Source: Aurifilum marmelostoma
Lineage: Eukaryota > Ascomycota > Sordariomycetes > Diaporthales > Cryphonectriaceae
Direction of reading: 5' to 3'
DNA length: 64,000 nt
Assembly (NCBI GenBank): GCA_027559495.1
Contig: JAMXSV010000028.1
Location: forward strand, 62,001 to 126,000
Within the stretch, counting starts at the first letter, position 1, and every line of letters begins with the position of its first letter. Both the position numbers and the translations under genes were made by a program. The notes under the pieces are model-generated. The model was not told the DNA's origin. It did not search any database and worked only from the letters and a program-made list of their open reading frames with translations. Of the stretch, positions 1 to 11,107 are shown in pieces.

Positions 1-344
1 AGGGGACATTCACGAACTGTCCACGTTGTTCAGATGCGAGGGATAGACCGTGATTCAGTGGTTATTGATGGACTGAAGAAAATCTTGACAGAAGACGGTG
101 AATTGATTTATTCTGCTATTCTTCACATGATAGTTTGAGCACATTGGCAATACATGAACTTGAATATATCATACGTGACCTCAACAACGTCTAATATCCT
201 ATTTAGGTAGCACTTCATTTTCATCAAATAAGTAATTCATGAAGCATTCTCTCATGTGCACTTCTACTTTGGGCGTTCAATATGCAAGTACTACTGCAAC
301 ACAGTAAGATCATCTTCAAGGTCTGTCTGAATATCCTCGTCTCA
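1..344. other. Intergenic, 3' flank of PLC-like gene
   Basis: No gene can be supported here. The stretch is fairly A+T-rich and lies downstream of the minus-strand phosphodiesterase, so it probably holds its 3' UTR. Confidence 0.5.
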
Positions 345-1869
345 TCAATTCAACCTCTGGCGGCTCAGTTCTATTGCAACATCAGCAGTGGCCCCATCAA
401 TAAAATCATTCATGATCACCACAAGGTCGTTGTGGCCACAGGCCCGGAGCGCATTATCCCGCACCCACGGCAGGGTTTTGGAGTCACAAGTAGGCTTGGT
501 AGCCAGCAGACAGCTGCTCGTGGACCCAGCCTCAAGGACGCTATAGGCTACCGCCTTGGGGATATTTGACGCCGTTGCCTGGCACTGGATGTTGATAAAG
601 CCACGCCCGCCACAGCAGTCTGGGTGCAGGATCTGGCCGAACCCTGCCACGATGCTGTCGCCGTTCACGGTGGCATTGCCGGCGTCCGTGTAGGTGGAGA
701 TGGAGTCGATGCTGTTGAGCATGATCAGCCGCTTGCCGTCGTGGCGCAGGTCGCCGATGGTCCTGTTCCTGAGATCGTCCAGGTTGCCCGTGGTGATCCT
801 GTGCGGGTTGCCGTCGCCGCGGCGGAGGGCGGCCTGGAGGTAGTCTTTGAGCTGCTGCTCTGAGGGGTGCTGACAGGCCGCAGGGACGCCTATGTTCATG
901 TGGTCAGTTGCTCAAGACCTATCCACACTCTTGGGGGCGTTTTCCTCGCTCAGAAAGAGAGGAAGAACACAACATACCATCCCAACGCAGCTGAACCACC
1001 ACAATCTCTGTGGGCTTATCCATCAGGAACTGCACGACCCCGTTCAGAAAGTCGTCGTATGCCATGCCAGGGATGGCGCTGTGCTGGAAGTAGAGCTTGT
1101 CAGGCAGGTACTTCCTGACCTCGTTGTGGGTGAACGCAGGCCTGAACTCGAAATACCTCGCCCCCAGCGCCAGCATGGACCGCAGCGGGTCCTTCTGCGT
1201 GATGGCGAGGCTGGACACGATATCCGGGGCCAGGGCGGCGACGGCAGGGCCCGAGACCTTGTCGGTGATCTCCGACAGGACGCGGGTGTACGACTTGTCG
1301 TTGGCGAGCAGCGTGCGCACGACAGCCCCGCCAGCGTGCTTGATGATGACGTCGCAGTTCTGCATGCTGTTCATGCCCACGTCGTGTGCCGCGGGCAGGA
1401 CGAAGCGTCGATAGGGCTGGTCCTTTTGCGGCGATCCCGGCGGCGCGGCGCTGCCCATCCAGCCCGAGAAGTCGGGCGTGACGGTGATGTAGCACTGGTG
1501 GCGGCCGGGGAGCAGGCCGTGGCCCTGGCCGGACTCGTAGAAGCCGTACGAGACGATGAGGTCCGGGTCCCTGTGCAGGATGGACTGCGTCTTGGCGATG
1601 GTGTCCATGGTGCCGCCCGAGGCGTTGCCCGTGAGGGCGTTGACGTCGATCCACTGCTCCGTGATGACCTTGCCGTCGTGGAGGACCTTGAAGGTGAACC
1701 TGCCCTTCTCGTTGAACAGACCGTGGATCTTGCTGGACTCGACCTCGAGGTCGCCGTTCCAGAACTGACGGAGCTCATTGCGGACTACTGTCTGGCCTGG
1801 CACCGACAGCTCGATGGAGCAGCCGGGGGCGGCGATATATGTGTACGCCTGAACTCCTTTGCTGGGCAT
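345..1869 (-). CDS. PLC-like phosphodiesterase family protein
   Basis: Two exons, complement(345..910, 978..1869), encode about 485 residues. The 67-nt intron starts GTATGT and ends CTTGAG; splicing restores QLRWDATDHMNIG across the junction. The ATG at 1867-1869 was chosen because the longer frame begins with TTG directly after a stop. Residues 156-166 (FVLPAAHDVGM) carry a histidine in the place of the first catalytic His of the PI-PLC X-like TIM barrel, and a later YFQHSAIPGM segment fits the second histidine region. The N-terminal 150 residues form a beta-rich extension seen in some fungal relatives. I see no signal peptide. Family members cleave phosphodiesters, but many fungal ones lack a known substrate, so the activity is inferred. 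It is on the same strand as the P450 upstream and may belong to that accessory block. Confidence 0.78.
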
Positions 1870-2775
1870 GGCTGCGGCAGTGGGTGTGTGTGTGAAGGTT
1901 TGGAGGTGCAATCACGATGAGTCGTCGTGAAAGTAGATGGGACCAAGGTGAAGATCTAGACTGTTTATTAATGATCACGGGTCATGTTGATTAAAAAAAA
2001 GACTCTTGGACAACTCACATTCAGGGGCAAAAGTGAGTTGGCATCGACAGTAGTATGCGCCTATGTACCGTGTCAGAAGCACAGCCACGATTGAAACCCC
2101 CCTCCTCCCCAAGGAAAGCCAAGACGCAAGGGCGCCTCTTTTTTTCCCTTCGGACCCAGTTGCGATCGCTGTGAGGGGCCGGGCTTGAACTGAATATTAA
2201 TGGATCGACAGGGATACTAGCTGATCATAAATAGTCTTTGAGGAATGATGACCCCTCCCCCCACCGACACCGGCATCTACCGACCGATCTTATGCACGGT
2301 AAATTATTTATGAACGCAATATTAGAGGTTTAATAATCTCACTAATAGTACGATCTGTTGTAGACCCTTTGAGGATGAGATTCACTCACCTGAATAATGA
2401 CTTTGCGTCCTCTTAATTGCCAGTGTCGTCAGAAGACGTGAGAGTTGTAAAATAGTCATCTCCGAGAGCATAATTATATTATCGAGGTCACAACTGTTTG
2501 ATCTTGAAGAAGAACAGTATCTTCCCATGTCTTCACCATGGCCCGTGCGGCAGCAAGAGAGAAGAGGAGCGAGGAAGAAAGAAAGAGTAAGAAAAAAAGA
2601 AGAAGAAAAAAAAACAAAAACAGGCGACTTAGCTATGTTATTGCTTGAAGAGTGCGCGCGCACGTGCAGTGAACAAAAAAGATACTGACCCACTTTTGGG
2701 AGCAGTAAATTTCAGTGGTTCCCATATTATATAGCTACATACTAATTATTACAACAGCTTCCCCAAGATACCCAA
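1870..2775. other. Intergenic, 0.9 kb, A+T-rich in part
   Basis: No convincing coding region. It contains a purine-rich low-complexity tract near 2570-2625 and must hold the promoter of the PLC-like gene and the 3' end of the P450 transcript. The open frame at 2382-2693 on the minus strand is low complexity and was not accepted. Confidence 0.5.
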
Positions 2776-4748
2776 TCATTGAAGGAACTTTAATTTCATC
2801 ATCATCGCATCCACCGGCTTGCCGCTGATCTGGATCGTCTGGGAGCATTACAGATTAGTCTACATCACAGTGAGGAGGGAGCATTGGCGACTGTTGACTC
2901 ACAGAATAGAGCTCAGACTTGACCTTGCAGCGGCCCTTCTCATCTAATATGGGCTGACCGTGCTGGTCTAGGTCAAACTCCCCAAGACCGACCTTGACAA
3001 ACTCGTATCGGCGGGTGAGCATGGCAAGAATGACACGCGCTTCGATGTTTGCCAGCTCCTGCCCGATGCAGTTCCTAGGCCCCCTCTCAAACGGCCTCCA
3101 GGCGCTGGCCGGATACCCAGGACTCTTGTCGTCAAGCCAGCGCTCGGGAACAAAGTCGTCAGCCGTGTCCCCAAACACGGCACGGTCGCGGCCTATGATG
3201 TTGTGGTTGAGGTAGATCCAGTCGCCGTCAAGGTTGTACTCCCCCTGCTTGGTGGTCACGACGAATCCTGTGCCGGGATAGGACGTGCGGATGGATCCCG
3301 CTGGGGGGTGTAGCCTCAGGACTTCCTTGATGACGGCGGAGATGTATGTCATGCGGTGGACGAGCTCCTGGCCCCCCGGAGCCAGCAGCTTCTCGCGAAC
3401 AGCGTCGCCGCCAGCAGCATGAGCACCTCTCGGCCCGAAGAGTTGATCCAGCTCGCTGTGGACGGCCTCGAGGGCACGCGGCGTCCGCGAGAGCTCGTAG
3501 ATGCTCCAGATGATGGTGGTGCTCGTGGTGTCGTGTCCTGCAAAGAGGAATGTCTTGAGCTGGTCACACGTCTCATCCATGATCTCCGGCGTGAGCACGT
3601 CGACGTCCGCCAGGCTGAGCGCCAGCACGCTCCGGGACTTGGTGGTGGAGACGTCGCGGCCGGCCTCGGATCTCATCTCTTCAAAGTTGCGACGCACAAT
3701 GGGCTTCAGGTCCTGCGAGATGCGGAGTCCGAGGCGATGCCGCTTCAGCCATAATCGGGGTGCAAGCCACCATGGCAGCTGGAGCTTGTCATCTGCGTAT
3801 GCTTTTTTGGTGGCATCGTTAGCACCGTTCCTGGCAGTGTCTTGCATTACACGCCCGGAAGATATCATGCTCACTCTTTATCAGCTTTTTGACCATCACG
3901 ATGAGCTGTCCCTGGTGAGCTGTGTCCAGGTGCTGTGCACTCATGTCTTCACCCATAGTTACAGCTCCGATGATGTCGAAAGTAAGATTCGTCGTGGGCT
4001 GATCGAGGGGGAAAGGCGACCCCGTGCTGGCATAATGATCCAGTATTTCCGTGTATCGCTTGCATTTCTCCACAATGATAGGCAAGAGGGTCATCAGATG
4101 CTGGGGCGCAAAGCCCGGATTGAACCTCCTGCGGACTTCCTTCCATTCCTCGTTCTAGAACGTATGATTATATCAGCATTGAGGATTACCCAACAGCTCG
4201 TAGATCACCTTGGATGAGATGCAGTCTCACCTGTTTGCGCAAGACAGACTTGGGCCCAATCAAGCTGACGATCGGGTCCAGAGATGGAGATTTCGGTGCG
4301 CTGTACTGGAAAAGCTTGGAAGGGCGCGACACCTGTTCTGCAACCTCGTGGCTCGCAACTATGGCCATCGGTGGCACAACGGGCCAGTTGTCCACCAGGA
4401 ATACGTCGGGCTTCCCCAAAGCCTCGTGCATCTCGGCAAAGACAGCATCTATTGATTTGGTTTTCCCCGGCCGTTAGCTACCCAGCCGTCCTCGCCTTAC
4501 ACAACCCTCTTTGACGTGTCCAAGAAACTATTAGTCAGTATGAACTTGCCTGGATGGCGATCCTGGGCCCCTCGCTTGATAAAGTCGTTGAAGACTGCAA
4601 GATGACCCAGTAGAAGGGAAGATGGTAGTTGTGGGAGGTGGGCATTCTGCTTGAACCGCAAATGGTACAGCTTGGTGTAGAGATAGGTCGTGGCGATCAG
4701 CACCGCGGTGACGGCCACGGCCTGGGTGGGGCTGACCAGACCTGCCAT
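2776..4748 (-). CDS. Cytochrome P450 monooxygenase (CYP59-like)
   Basis: Five exons, complement(2776..2838, 2903..3801, 3875..4154, 4231..4448, 4550..4748), give 552 residues, a normal length for a microsomal P450. A hydrophobic N-terminal anchor is followed by the I-helix AGHDTT (about 320-325), the ExxR pair in KEVLRL (about 392-395), PERW, and the haem loop FERGPRNCIG with Cys about 477. Intron 1 is GC-AG (GCAAGT...AATAG): only this join gives DRHPDAVFAEMHEALG in frame. Intron 3 has two nearly equal acceptors; the one giving TYADDKL was chosen. A final intron replaces the read-through tail with an ending that matches the family, ...GKPVDAMMMK. The closest resemblance from memory is to the CYP59 type of secondary-metabolite P450s, such as those in sterigmatocystin-type clusters. 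The substrate cannot be inferred, and no synthase is nearby. Confidence 0.9.
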
Positions 4749-5612
4749 CTCCTATTCGACGACTTGTCGACGAAACCTAGGGAGAAAAAAGGAAAGGAAA
4801 AAAAAAAACAGAAGAAGGATGGCTATCTGGGAGGGAGGATGATGGGAAACTAAGTCCTGCAGAGGGGCTGACACCAAGGGAAAGGAGTTTATAAGGGGTA
4901 GGATGCCTTAGACTGTTTTCGTCTCGCGTTGGGTGCAGGCATCGCTACCGTATCGTACCGTGTTGAAATGTGCTGACCCCAGCTCCCGTGCAAGCCTGTC
5001 AAAGAGGAGCCCCGGGAGACCCAGGGGGGGGGGGGGCGGCGGGTAGCAGCCGCTGTCAGGGTGGTATTATGTACATATTACTTGCTGGCTGTGTACCTTG
5101 TACAGATGCTGACAAGACTACAAAAGTACCTGAGGCTTACAGGCTGCATGACACCAATCCATCGGCCATCTGAGCCATTCCGGACGAGCTACTGTTTCTC
5201 GTTAATCACATGCATCATTGGGGGCTGAGAAACGGACACTGCGTTTGTTTTGATCTCACTCCGCACTGTCCGGGCGCCCAACACCTTTTGACAAGGCGTG
5301 ATTATTGATTAAATAATACATTTGACCGCACCTTGCTCCGTGTAGCCGTTTTCTTTATCGCCACCATCATCTTTTCTGAAGGCATACTCATACCGAAAAA
5401 AAGAAACTAAACAGGGCGGTTATTCTTTCTATTCTGGGTTATTCTTTCCATTCCCTACCCAAGTAACCTGAGCGGCCGACCTCGTGTGTCAGATCCAACT
5501 GGGTGTCCTCAACAAAAGGAAAAGGGAGGAAAAAGAAAAAGAAAATCTGCGGTCGAGGAGCCCCTCACCACTTCTCGGCGCGTTCAGTAATTCATTACTT
5601 TTGCCTGAAACC
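4749..5612. other. Intergenic between P450 gene and P450 relics
   Basis: No gene is supported. The region contains the P450 promoter, an A-run near 4790-4810 and a G-run of about 13 near 5024-5036. Confidence 0.45.
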
Positions 5613-5834
5613 ATGTTTCCGAACCTGTTAGACTCACCCAACGTTTGCGTTTGGCTTTTGTCTGGACTCTTCATATGTGAGTTACATTACGCTCTTTCCT
5701 TAAAGACTGGCTACTGATACCTCGTCGTAGCAGTACTTCTGGCATTATTCTTCATGCGCAGTGTGGTCTTCCTCAATGATTATGGCCGTGGCTTGCCTGG
5801 GCCGCCTGACGGACTGCCCAGCCATGAAGAATGA
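5613..5834 (+). pseudogene. Probable truncated P450 N-terminus (membrane anchor relic)
   Basis: A start codon at 5613 opens a 21-codon segment. A consensus intron follows (GTGAGT at 5677, branch-like CTACTGATAC, CGTAG at 5730), and a second segment runs to a stop at 5832-5834. The joined peptide is 55 residues: a hydrophobic helix, then GRGLPGPPDGLPS. The helix plus proline-rich hinge is what the first 50 residues of many fungal P450s look like. Nothing downstream continues a P450; the sequence runs into a GGA-rich microsatellite instead. I read it as the stub of a lost P450 gene. A chance small ORF is possible, but an intact intron that joins two sensible segments argues against that. Confidence 0.35.
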
Positions 5835-5837
5835 GGA

Positions 5838-5895
5838 ATAGTAGGAGAAGGAGGAGAAGAGGGGGGGGGGAGGGGAGGAGGAGGAGGAGAAGAAT
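5838..5895. repeat. GGA-rich purine microsatellite
   Basis: A tract of imperfect GGA/GAA repeats with a G-run lies directly after the stop of the P450 stub and before the second fragment on the opposite strand. It is simple low-complexity sequence and may mark the junction where the intervening gene sequence was lost. Confidence 0.8.
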
Positions 5896-5935
5896 ACTCA
5901 TATGGCTTCTCATGGTCTCAATCCTACAAATCGTC

Positions 5936-6133
5936 TCACAGGTCCAAGAGGGCTGGCTGGATGTTCCGGTGGGCCTGCGAGTGCCTGCCCAGCATATGCA
6001 GAATGTCCATGAACATTGACGGGACTTGGCGACACCGCAAATGATACAACCACTTGGTATACCTTGGTCTACATGTAATATCACATTGGAAATCAGATAG
6101 CTTGCGTCGATCAGAGATGACTAGCAGGGTCAA
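5936..6133 (-). pseudogene. Possible second P450 fragment, minus strand
   Basis: A 65-codon open stretch contains KWLYHLRCRQ, which resembles the KLYHLRFKQ segment near the N-terminus of the neighbouring P450 (2776-4748). It then has FMDILHMLGRHS, which could align with FAEMHEALGKPD of the same protein. The longer alignment needs a gap, and there is no continuation. The similarity is short and could be chance. Confidence 0.2.
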
Positions 6134-6516
6134 AGGGAAAGAAAAGGAGCAAGCGTCCGGTGCAAATTAAGCCGATGATGATTTCTTTTGATGCCTTGAA
6201 AATGAACACTCCCCAACCATTTTTTATCACTAGCCATAAGGTAATTATCAATCTAATCTAATCAAAATCGACATTTACAATTCTACTCTTACTACACCCT
6301 TCTAAATCAAAAGCCTCTTCTAGACTAATATTAGAAAGTCCGCTTTACATAGATATTAGAGTCTCACATTCTGCATTCTTTCTGCCCCTCAAAAAAAGAC
6401 AAAACTCTTGGTATAGTAGGAAAGAAAAAAACTCTCGCCAACCTGTGAGTAGCAAAAGTTGCACTGTCGCCACCGAAGAAGTCTCAAGACATTGCCATGT
6501 CCTCACCTTCTGACTA
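6134..6516. other. Intergenic, A+T-rich
   Basis: No gene is visible. This is the 3' flank of the minus-strand P450 that begins at 8496, and it is A+T-rich compared with the coding regions around it. Confidence 0.5.
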
Positions 6517-8496
6517 TTAGTCTGACTGTCTCCTCCTTCTGATACGGAAAGGGATTGGACCCTCTGGAATGTCTGCAGCCAGGCCAAATCTGCGTCTGTC
6601 CATGATGATGCGATCGCTGGTGGTCCGGAGTTCGATGTCAAACTCTGTCACGAGAAAGGCCAATGCGAACTGTATGACGTTCCTGGCAAGGAACCGACCT
6701 GGACACATATTTTGACCTCCTGGTAAAAGCTGACGTTAATTAACTGACTTTGCACCGAACATCCTGCCAGACAAGACCTGCCCGTGGGCGTGGTTGGGAA
6801 TCGATCGTGTGAAGCTTACCACCGTATGGGAGCCAAGAACCCTCAAGTCCTTCGGTAGAGTAGTAGGCTTGTTGTTTCTCTCTCTTGTGATCGTCAGTCT
6901 CAGCCCCGAGCCGCATCTTGTCGGCACTCGCTACAGGCCTGGCAGGGCCGCTGAGGGGATCTGTGGGGTCTAGGATGAAGCGTTCGGCCCAGAACTTGTC
7001 TAGCTGATGGCAACCGCCCTTGGTATTCCACACATCCTTGTTGGTATGGCAGAGTCCAGTAGAGATCAGCCCGAAACTGTCTTTGGGGATGCGCCACTTG
7101 CTCAGAATCAGATCGCCGTGCATGGGACTGATTGGTATAGATACTGAAACATGGAGCCGGAGGGTTTCGGCGTAGACAGAAGATAGCAGGTGGCTGTTCG
7201 ACAGCTTGTTTGCGTCAAGCGACCGAGTCCCGCCAGTATCACTCTTTTCACTGCACTTCTCGTTGATTTCATGTCTGAAGCGCTCGGTTAGGGATGCATC
7301 TTCAACCAGGTGGACAACAGCCATCAGGGTGCATGGAATTGTGTTCGCCAGTGATCTAGAACACATGAATACTCAGTCAGCCAGCCCTCGAGGATGTTCG
7401 AAGGCGAGGACAAGGAATTTGGCAACTTACCCCCATGCAACGCTCAGGTCATGAGACGAGATTGCATCGTCGTCGTAGAAGGCTGCAAATTCGTGGTGCC
7501 TGTATCGCGTCCAGGCGGACCCCCAGAAAGGGTCGCCGTCGCCGTCTTCATATATGGCTGAATCGGTAAAATGTTCCTTTGCGTATGCTCGCCAGAATTT
7601 GAATTGTTGAAGGAGGGTACGGCGAACTTTTTCGGCCCTTCTCGGGGCCATACCTGTCAGCAGCCGCGGCGCCATTTCCTCATATTCGAAAAAGGTCCGG
7701 ATAAGTGTAGGGTTCAACTGGGTGAGGTTTGGTCCAAACAGGGCTTCTATCTCTGACGCGCCTGCAGTGTCCTTGATGAAGTCCCAGAGGTCGTCCATTT
7801 CTGTCCAGTTCCCGTCCAGATTGTCCGAAAGACGCTCAGGTACTATCTCGCGTGTCTTCCTGGTAAAAGCATCTCTGTAACGTTGTGTAGTCGTTGCCAG
7901 TCCACGACCAGTGAGACCCTGACGATTTCCATGCGTGATTACCTGATGTACACGTGGTACTTTCGGCCTGTCATTCGCCCTCGACAACGGCTTCGCCTGA
8001 TTTTCAGGATCCTCTACTCTGAGTGCCGCGGCTTCCTTGGACATACCACAGACTTTCGTGTGGAAGTAATTTGACATAGGTCGGAAGTCAGTGAGAGATG
8101 ATTGCTTCCAGATCTGACGAATAATGGCAGGATCCTGATAAACGAAGATGGACTTTCTGGGCAGAACGGAGAGTCGCGTAACTGTCGCATGTCCTTTGTA
8201 TGATCTAGACGTGGGAATCAGCAGGTGAATGACACTTGTATGGTTGAAGAAGCTTACGTGAAGCGTGCCAAAGCGTTGCGGGAGTCCCACAATAAGGGAA
8301 TCACGAGGCCCAGATAAGGCACAAGGGATGGATATATAGGCGGGACCTCTTCGGGTCCTTTAGATCGGTGGGCTTGATGATATCGAAGGGTTTGGTGGGC
8401 AAAGAAAGACAGCCATATCATTACAACTGGAACCAAGACAAGATAACCAAAAGGTATCCTCTGCAAAGCCTCCAAGTGAGCAAAAATGTGACCCAT
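6517..8496 (-). CDS. Cytochrome P450 monooxygenase (CYP7/CYP8-like class)
   Basis: Four exons, complement(6517..6719, 6820..7355, 7431..8204, 8258..8496), encode 583 residues. All three introns are GT-AG and all four phases close. An N-terminal transmembrane segment follows the start MGHIFAHLEAL; an upstream in-frame ATG at 8580 would add 28 residues. Diagnostic motifs are the ExxR pair in AETLRL, FWAERFIL, and the haem loop WLPYGGGQNMCPGR with Cys about 522. Intron 3 splits this haem loop exactly. The W-x-P-Y-G-G-G form, lacking the usual Phe and Arg, is typical of the CYP7B/CYP8A (oxysterol/prostacyclin) class of fungal P450s rather than of the neighbouring P450, so the two are not a tandem duplication. 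Substrate unknown. It is co-oriented with the second P450 downstream. Confidence 0.9.
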
Positions 8497-9347
8497 ATTT
8501 TGGTAAAGCAGGTGAGCAAAGTCTAGTATAACAGAAAAATGGCGGGCGACTGAATACGCTGCAGTGCATGACAAGCACATAAGAAACCTGACACGCCAGA
8601 CCCATATCGATGTAAGCGATGTCTTAAGTATAAATCTAGAAATTCACCCGGTAGACTATGAGAATATTCAACAGAGTCCCACATTATTCGTCACGTCTGA
8701 AAAGAAGTGAGGGTCTTGACTACAGTCTGCCTCAAGGCTGCTCGTAACCTTACATCAGAACGAAGGGTGTGAACATTATGGACTGATTTGGTCCTATATT
8801 CCGTAAGTATAGATCCAAGTTGCTCAGGTGACGTTAGGACGAGCCTGGATTGGCTGCATTTTCAGGTGAGCACCGATGGATGACTAGAGTGGGGGCTGGA
8901 CTGGTAGATAGTCGTACGGAACACACATTTGTACTCAAGATCTATCGGTGGCCACATTCACAAGCTTCCTGCCGCCGGCCGCCCCCTCTTCCGGCAGGGG
9001 TGAGGCTCCCATAGGGCTCCATCACAGGCTTCGAGCACTTGGACTCATTGATGGTGGTCAGAAAATGCTGACTGCATATCTCTAGTGTCCTGACAGTTTG
9101 CGCCGCGGAATGCTGACACATTTACCACGGTCTTTGGCGTCGCATGTCTTTCGCAGCACAGAATTACTGAAATGCATGTCAGTCTGCCATGCGGTTCCTC
9201 GAGACTGATGCTGAGCACTTCATCATCCTCTTCGCTTGGTGCCTGCTGAAAGTCTCATTCTTGCTCGTCGTCCTTGCTGTCATTGTTTTTGTTTTGTTCT
9301 TTTCCTTCCTTTTTTTTTCCTCCTACAAACGGAGGCAATCAGCAATC
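8497..9347. other. Divergent promoter region, 0.85 kb
   Basis: It separates the minus-strand P450 from the plus-strand membrane protein, which start outward from here. A pyrimidine-rich tract at about 9220-9330 lies just before the latter's ATG. An open frame continuing upstream of that ATG is hydrophobic low-complexity sequence and was not included. Confidence 0.5.
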
Positions 9348-11107
9348 ATGAGCGGCTTCGATCCTACCAAGATACCGCTTGAAAGCGCACCCCCAGGCCA
9401 GACGAACGACCTGATCAACGCGCCGTCTCGAGCTTGGGTCCCCCGGCTTGCCATTTACACAACACTTCCAGTAGCAGTTATTTTCCTTGCCATGCGTATC
9501 TATGCACGGCTGCGGTCCCGGGTGACCTTAGGCTGGGATGATTGTGAGGATGCCATTCTTATTCGTTCGCTCTTGGTATCTATATGCTAACAAATTTTCC
9601 ATCAGTCCTCTCTATTCTCTCTGTGGTAAGACATCCCTTCTATTCTCCTGTACATTGACCATATCGCAGATTACGCAGTAAAGATGAGTAAAACGCTTTT
9701 CACTGATGTTTCCTCTTCTAATTATTAGCTCGCAAGTGCCGGACTCTGTGGAGTGATGCTGGCAAACGGTCAGTTCCCAATATTACCTCTCCTACCCAAA
9801 AGACCCCTCTGCTCGTCGGCAAAATTACTTACGTTGACTCAGTCCTCGATGATATGTATGGACGACACTATTGGAACATACCACTCAGTGCTATTACTCC
9901 GAGACTTTTGCAGGTGAGTGATCCGCTGCTCTATGCCTTGGAAATTGAGCATGTTATTAGGGGGCGTTATTGACAACCACGGGCTGTCAGGAGACTTCGG
10001 CCATCACCGCAGTGTACTGCTGTGCCTCTGTACTCGTCAAACTATCGCTCTGCGTCTTCTTCCGACGTCTTTTCCTCCCGTCCCGCCTAGGCAATATCCT
10101 GACACTGTTCGGTATCGTCTTCACCACCGCATCGTATACCGCCTTCTTCGTTGCGTGGATTTACTATAGCGTGCCTCACACAGGCGAATCATGGACCGAC
10201 ATCAACTTCTTTACGAGTGTAGGAGTGCAGACACCGAAACTCAGTGTCGGTCTGGGCGCTGTGGGCGTCTTCACCGATTTCTATATCATCATCATACCCA
10301 TGGTAGCCATCTCTGGACTTAACATGTCCAACGCCCGAAAGTTTGGCGTCTCGGCACTCTTCGCGACTGGTTTATTGTACGCAACGTCTTTCCCGTGTGC
10401 TCTTTTCAAGTGGCGCACTTACATGGGAAGAATCTACAGCTAATCTGGTCACTACTTATCCAGGGCCTGCAGCTTTTCGGTAGCCAGTCTGGTCTCGCGC
10501 CTTACAAACTATCGCGCTACTATTGTATATGGTCGACCCGACCCTTTTTGGACCTCCATGTCGGCCTATGGATTAGCGTAAGCACCTACCTCCCTTCCCC
10601 CTCCCCCCCCTCATTATCCAAGGAAAGCAAGTGTTTCATTCTCTAGGTGCGTTTTGCCCTAATCGCGTTGTTGTTTGTAGGGTTGCCGAGATCAATTTGG
10701 GTATCGTTTGTGCTTGCGTGCCACCCGCATTTCCCATATTCAAGGGATGGGCTGAGAAGTCGAGCACTGGCTGGTCTTCGTGGAGGAAATACCGCCTCAG
10801 ATATAGAACACCCTCGGCAACACTGCAAGGGAGCACCGAGGACGACATGAAGATCCCGACGACAGATCGGGGACTGCCAAACGTGGCAAATGGCTTCAGG
10901 AGAAACCCACTTCCCTTTGTCCATCGCTCTCAAAACGCATCCAGAGGGGAGAGATTGCAGGGCGGCATCACCGTTACCCGGGATACTGACATCGAAATGG
11001 CCCCTTATTCTGAGCTTCGGTCGGTTGATATGGCACACATGTACCACTCCTATGTGCATGAACATGGCTCACAGCGAAATCTGGTGGGTATTGAGGGGCA
11101 TGTATGA
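9348..11107 (+). CDS. Rhodopsin-domain (PTH11/SAT4-type) integral membrane protein
   Basis: Seven exons, join(9348..9543, 9606..9625, 9729..9768, 9843..9913, 9991..10376, 10464..10577, 10681..11107), give 417 residues, with phases closing at every junction. Exon 2 is only 20 nt. The family signature is present: an early LGWDD motif after TM1, then ITAVYCCASVLVKLSLCVFFRRLF, and late in the domain VAEINLGIVCACVP before the last helix, which matches the fungal 7-TM rhodopsin/SAT4 domain. The C-terminal 130 residues are a polar cytoplasmic tail. No N-terminal CFEM cysteine domain is present. Such proteins are plasma-membrane or vacuolar, and some PTH11 relatives act as G-protein-coupled sensors; a ligand cannot be read here. 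Its position between a P450 and an MFS exporter suggests an accessory role. Confidence 0.85.

Noticed and set aside
892..1920. 342-codon plus-strand ORF
   Set aside because: It is the antisense of the PLC-like gene, with composition forced by the GC-rich coding strand. It has no family motif.
9189..9347. Upstream extension of the rhodopsin-like protein
   Set aside because: The extra 53 residues are hydrophobic low-complexity sequence from a pyrimidine tract. The internal ATG at 9348 starts the family-like N-terminus.
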